Assembly: GCF_007859715.1 (NCBI RefSeq)
Contig: NZ_SJPG01000001.1
Span: 3,250,728 to 3,314,727 of the forward strand
Length of the DNA: 64,000 bases
Reading direction: 5' to 3'
Origin: Rubinisphaera italica
GTDB lineage: Bacteria > Planctomycetota > Planctomycetia > Planctomycetales > Planctomycetaceae
Part shown: positions 59,605-64,000 of the stretch, piece by piece
How the letters are laid out: each line of letters begins with the position of its first letter
Numbering within the stretch: the stretch's first letter is position 1
The notes under the pieces: model-generated
What the model saw: the letters and a program-made list of their open reading frames with translations, nothing else
What the model was told of the DNA's origin: nothing
Databases searched by the model: none
Translations under genes and position numbers: made by a program

Positions 59605-60723
59605 TTAATAATCATCATCGTCATCATCATCGTCTTCGTCATCTTCCAGCAGGCCTTTCTTGGCCATTGTGATTTTCGCCTTCAACTCACCAGGGTTGTT
59701 TGACTTCATAACGACATCGTTCTCGTCGCTCAGTCCTGTTTTCCAGAGATTGAACAAGGCATCGTCCAGCAACTGCATGCCGTATTTACGACCCGTTTGA
59801 ATACTTGAATTGATACGATAAGTCTTGGCTTCACGAATCAGGTTCGCAATAGCTGGCGTAACGACAAGCAACTCGTAAGCAGCAACCAACCCCTTCGGCT
59901 TCTTGGGAATCAACGCCTGACTCAACACGCCAATAATCGCCACAGACAACTGTGTACGAATCTGCTCCTGCTGCGTGGTTGGAAACACGTCGATAATTCG
60001 ATCGACCGTTCCCTGAGCACCCGTTGTATGCAGGGTTCCGAACACAACGTGCCCCGTTTCCGCAGCTGTAATCGCAGCTGAAATCGTATCCAGATCTCGC
60101 ATTTCCCCCACGAGAATCACATCAGGATCCATTCGCAGAGCTCGCCGTAACGCTTCCGGGAAGTCGGGAACGTCAACACCGATCTCCCGCTGATTGATCG
60201 TGCACTTTTTATGCTTGTGGTAATACTCGATCGGATCTTCCAGCGTAATAATATGATGATCCATTTCATCGTTCATGTAGTTGATCATACTGGCCAGACT
60301 GGTCGTCTTGCCGGAACCGGTTGGCCCGGTCACCAGAAACAATCCACGAGGCCGCTTGATCAAATCTGCGATAATGGGAGGCAGCCCCAGCTGTTCGAAT
60401 GTCAAAAACTCATTCGGAATTCGCCGCAGCACCATTCCAATCTGGCCACGCTGCTTAAACACCGCGACACGGAAACGAGCTTTATCTCCAAACGCAAAAC
60501 CAAAGTCCGTCCCTCCAACTTCTTGCAACTCCTGCTGATTTCGCTCAGGCGTAATACTTTTCATTAAGGAGACAGTATCGTCTGGCGTAAGCGTCTTCGT
60601 CTCGAGCCGCACCATTCGTCCGCCCGATCGCACAACGGGAGGCTGCTCAGTCGTTATATGCAAATCGCTGACCCGTTCTTTAACTACGGTTTCGAGCAAT
60701 TTGTCAATTTGTATTGTCGACAT
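59605..60723 (-). CDS. pilT: PilT-type retraction ATPase with acidic tail
   Basis: The 372-aa ATPase starts at ATG 60723 with AAAGGAT. It has Walker A at 133-140 (GPTGSGKT), the PilT-specific VGEMRDLDTISAAITAAETGHVVFGTLHT, and LSVAIIGVLSQALIPK. It lacks the zinc motif found in PilB, which separates it from the two neighbouring GspE/PilB-type proteins. The last 13 residues are almost all Asp and Glu (EDDEDDDDDDDDY), an unusual tail encoded by a GAT/GAC repeat. A retraction ATPase suggests that the filament is dynamic, as in type IV pili, rather than a pure secretion pseudopilus. Confidence 0.92.
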   Translation of the reverse strand: MSTIQIDKLLETVVKERVSDLHITTEQPPVVRSGGRMVRLETKTLTPDDTVSLMKSITPERNQQELQEVGGTDFGFAFGDKARFRVAVFKQRGQIGMVLRRIPNEFLTFEQLGLPPIIADLIKRPRGLFLVTGPTGSGKTTSLASMINYMNDEMDHHIITLEDPIEYYHKHKKCTINQREIGVDVPDFPEALRRALRMDPDVILVGEMRDLDTISAAITAAETGHVVFGTLHTTGAQGTVDRIIDVFPTTQQEQIRTQLSVAIIGVLSQALIPKKPKGLVAAYELLVVTPAIANLIREAKTYRINSSIQTGRKYGMQLLDDALFNLWKTGLSDENDVVMKSNNPGELKAKITMAKKGLLEDDEDDDDDDDDY

Positions 60724-61280
60724 AGAAATCCTTTACAACCAACTCAACGACAAGAGAGTGTTGTGAGACCAAAACGTATATTTTTGATGAAGAGAAGAAT
60801 AAACTCTGAAAAGGAAGATCATTTACCCAACTGGAGAAGCGATCTTCAAACCCTTTTATATGTGCTGTCATGAAAACAGCTGATACCCAAGCGTTGACCA
60901 GAAACAGTCGACTCACGCTCTTCAATTTGATTCCCGAAAAACTTCAAGTAAAAAATAAATCAAAAAAGATTCCCGACAAAATGATTATTCGAGACTTCAC
61001 ACAACAACTCAAGAAATTACCACAAACCGAAAACACCGGGGTCCTCACCTCTCGCCTCTAACGAACTCACCCAGCACAGGAGACCCTCAAACAAACCAGG
61101 GCCTCACCAATCCCGATCTGACATCACGAAACTTGACCACCCCACAAACGGAACTTCGACCTGACCCTTCAATTCCCAAGCGATGAATAACATGCCCTGG
61201 AAACACAAATCCACACATCGAACAAATCAGACTACACCTATACCAAACCACAAGCCACAACACGCATCAACCACGCTTGA
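60724..61280. other. Gap with strong strand asymmetry between pilT and second ATPase
   Basis: About 557 bp hold no supported gene. The part at roughly 60940-61275 is strikingly poor in G on the plus strand; a hand count over 61081-61260 gives about 21 G against 65 C. On the transcribed minus strand this becomes a G- and T-rich stretch between the two genes. See the finding on this stretch. Confidence 0.5.
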
Positions 61281-62975
<1,695 letters not shown>

Positions 62976-63552
62976 TGACCTCACCTTATATTGATATTGT
63001 GACAACGAGAATTTTGAACGCTGTCGAATTCTGCCAGTTAGATTTTCATCAAAAATCAATTGTGAGAAACTGCCTGAAGCAGCGATCACACAATCTCAGT
63101 CTAATTGACGCCTGACCCCGTTGAGCTTACGAACGCACCTCAATGAGAGACCAGACACTTTCAGCATAGTAGGGAAACAAATTAGATTTGGCTATTGTAT
63201 GAGACTTAATCCTGCATACGGGAACCCCGCGAAGATTTATCAGGACAAATCAACATGGCCCATTTGTTGAGAAAGGATACTGTTTTATCTTCCACATATC
63301 ACAATGGAATTGCAAGAATGCTCTTCCGCTTCTGTCCGGAATTCGCGAGCAAACTTCAGCACAGTGATTTCATGTCAGCCATTGAGTCTGAGTGCCTTTT
63401 CAACTTTGAGATAGAGCAGCGTTCCAATTTGTATCTTGTGGGTTATCTTCATGTTAAGGGATGCGAAACGGAATGTGATGAGATAGGATTAAGACTTTAA
63501 GTTAATCTCAATCATTCCAAACTCCACTTTTTTCACTGAATGAATAGCGCCC
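62976..63552. other. Divergent gap between ATPase 2 and fuconate dehydratase-like gene
   Basis: It holds the presumed promoters of the 20-kb minus-strand cluster and of the rightward gene. Only one short frame (63255-63500) has a plausible ribosome-binding site; it is listed separately at low confidence. No repeat or hairpin was seen. Confidence 0.4.
63255..63500 (+). CDS. Possible small protein (81 aa), weakly supported
   Basis: ATG 63255 is preceded by AGGA at nine bases and the frame runs 81 codons. The product has three scattered Cys near the end (ESECLFNF, KGCETECDE) and no family pattern or membrane segment. It could be a chance frame in the divergent control region. Its inclusion rests only on the ribosome-binding site. 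Confidence 0.25.
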   Translation: MAHLLRKDTVLSSTYHNGIARMLFRFCPEFASKLQHSDFMSAIESECLFNFEIEQRSNLYLVGYLHVKGCETECDEIGLRL

Positions 63553-64000
63553 GTGACGATTCAAATTCTTGATCTGACAGTCGACGACCTACGTTTTCCA
63601 ACCTCGCGTGAACTGGATGGTTCGGACGCGATGAACGAAGCCCCAGATTATTCGGTTGCTTATGTCACTTTGAAAACGGATCATCCGGATCTCGTCGGGC
63701 ATGGAATCACGTTTACGATTGGCCGGGGCAATGAAATTTGTGCCGCGGCTGTCGAAGCCCTGCGTTCACGAGTTGTCGGACTGCGCCTGGAAAAAATTGC
63801 GGGAGACATGGCAGGCTTCTGGCGGCACATGACCTCCGACAGTCAACTCCGCTGGCTGGGGCCTGAAAAAGGGGTCATTCATCTGGCGACTGCTGCCATC
63901 GTGAATGCGGTTTGGGATTTGTGGGCGAAGGCGGAAAAGAAGCCTCTGTGGAAACTAGTGGCGGATTTCACGCCGGAACAATTCGTCAACTGCATCGATT
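63553..64000 (+). CDS. Enolase-superfamily dehydratase, L-fuconate dehydratase-like (5' part)
   Basis: The frame starts at GTG 63553, the only start possible because an in-frame stop (TGA 63541-63543) lies just upstream, and it runs off the right edge after 149 codons. The N-terminal protein reads [22 protein letters not shown], then [13 protein letters not shown] and [19 protein letters not shown], followed by [37 protein letters not shown]. This order of motifs is that of L-fuconate dehydratase (mandelate racemase subgroup of the enolase superfamily; ENOSF1 in human), which converts L-fuconate to 2-keto-3-deoxy-L-fuconate. The catalytic barrel is beyond the window, so the call is by N-terminal similarity only. 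It fits the fucose-rich diets known for many planctomycetes. Confidence 0.85.
   Translation, partial: MTIQILDLTVDDLRFPTSRELDGSDAMNEAPDYSVAYVTLKTDHPDLVGHGITFTIGRGNEICAAAVEALRSRVVGLRLEKIAGDMAGFWRHMTSDSQLRWLGPEKGVIHLATAAIVNAVWDLWAKAEKKPLWKLVADFTPEQFVNCID

Overview
The window is a chromosomal segment of a member of the Planctomycetota, most likely order Planctomycetales. The evidence is the gene content: DUF1549/DUF1553 plus DUF1501 protein pairs, a Rhodopirellula/Verrucomicrobium-type ECF sigma factor, a DUF1559 prepilin-like protein, greatly enlarged pseudopilin-like proteins, Hanks-type kinase and PP2C phosphatase, and many long secreted or membrane proteins without assignable function. The genus cannot be fixed from the sequence. 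Base composition looks moderate (about half G+C by eye). No rRNA, tRNA, CRISPR array, transposase or phage gene was seen.

Left part (1-14.2 kb). A truncated DUF309 gene is followed by a gap of about 950 bp. Next comes a DUF1549/DUF1553 gene with a DUF1501 gene, closed by a strong hairpin terminator. Directly after it lies an ECF sigma factor gene whose stop codon abuts the start of a predicted anti-sigma protein. That anti-sigma protein carries a close paralogue of the same DUF1549/DUF1553 module as its exported half. A short single-helix membrane protein, an MCE-type lipid transport operon (mlaE-mlaF-mlaD, minus strand), a 56-aa basic protein, a secreted two-repeat protein, a PP2C phosphatase and a GAF-like protein follow.

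Middle part (14.3-42 kb). A methyltransferase precedes an amtB-glnK nitrogen module that has a sigma-54-type promoter and a candidate NtrC site. Then come a di-haem cytochrome c peroxidase and three tandem paralogous membrane-anchored proteins separated and bordered by REP-like palindromes. After these are argJ, isoprenoid genes (ispA, dxs), a nitrilase-family hydrolase, a YacP-like nuclease, an ArsM-like methyltransferase with a Cys-rich tail, two large exported proteins, an FAD oxidoreductase, a membrane-anchored Ser/Thr kinase, ddl and a DUF58 protein.

Right part (42-64 kb). About 20 kb on the minus strand encodes a type II secretion / type IV pilus-like apparatus. In transcription order it has a GspE/PilB ATPase, a PilT ATPase, a second GspE/PilB ATPase, GspF/PilC, five prepilin-like proteins (two G-like, then H-, I- and J-like), a giant 1806-aa K-like protein and a DUF1559 prepilin. 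It ends in a clear terminator. No secretin, prepilin peptidase or GspC/L/M gene is present in the window. The segment closes with the start of an enolase-superfamily gene resembling L-fuconate dehydratase.

The observations most worth following are the sigma/anti-sigma pair whose sensor half copies a neighbouring CxxCH-containing protein, the oversized pseudopilin set with two extension-type ATPases, the REP-like elements that supply stop codons to tandem paralogues, and the sigma-54/NtrC-like control region of amtB.
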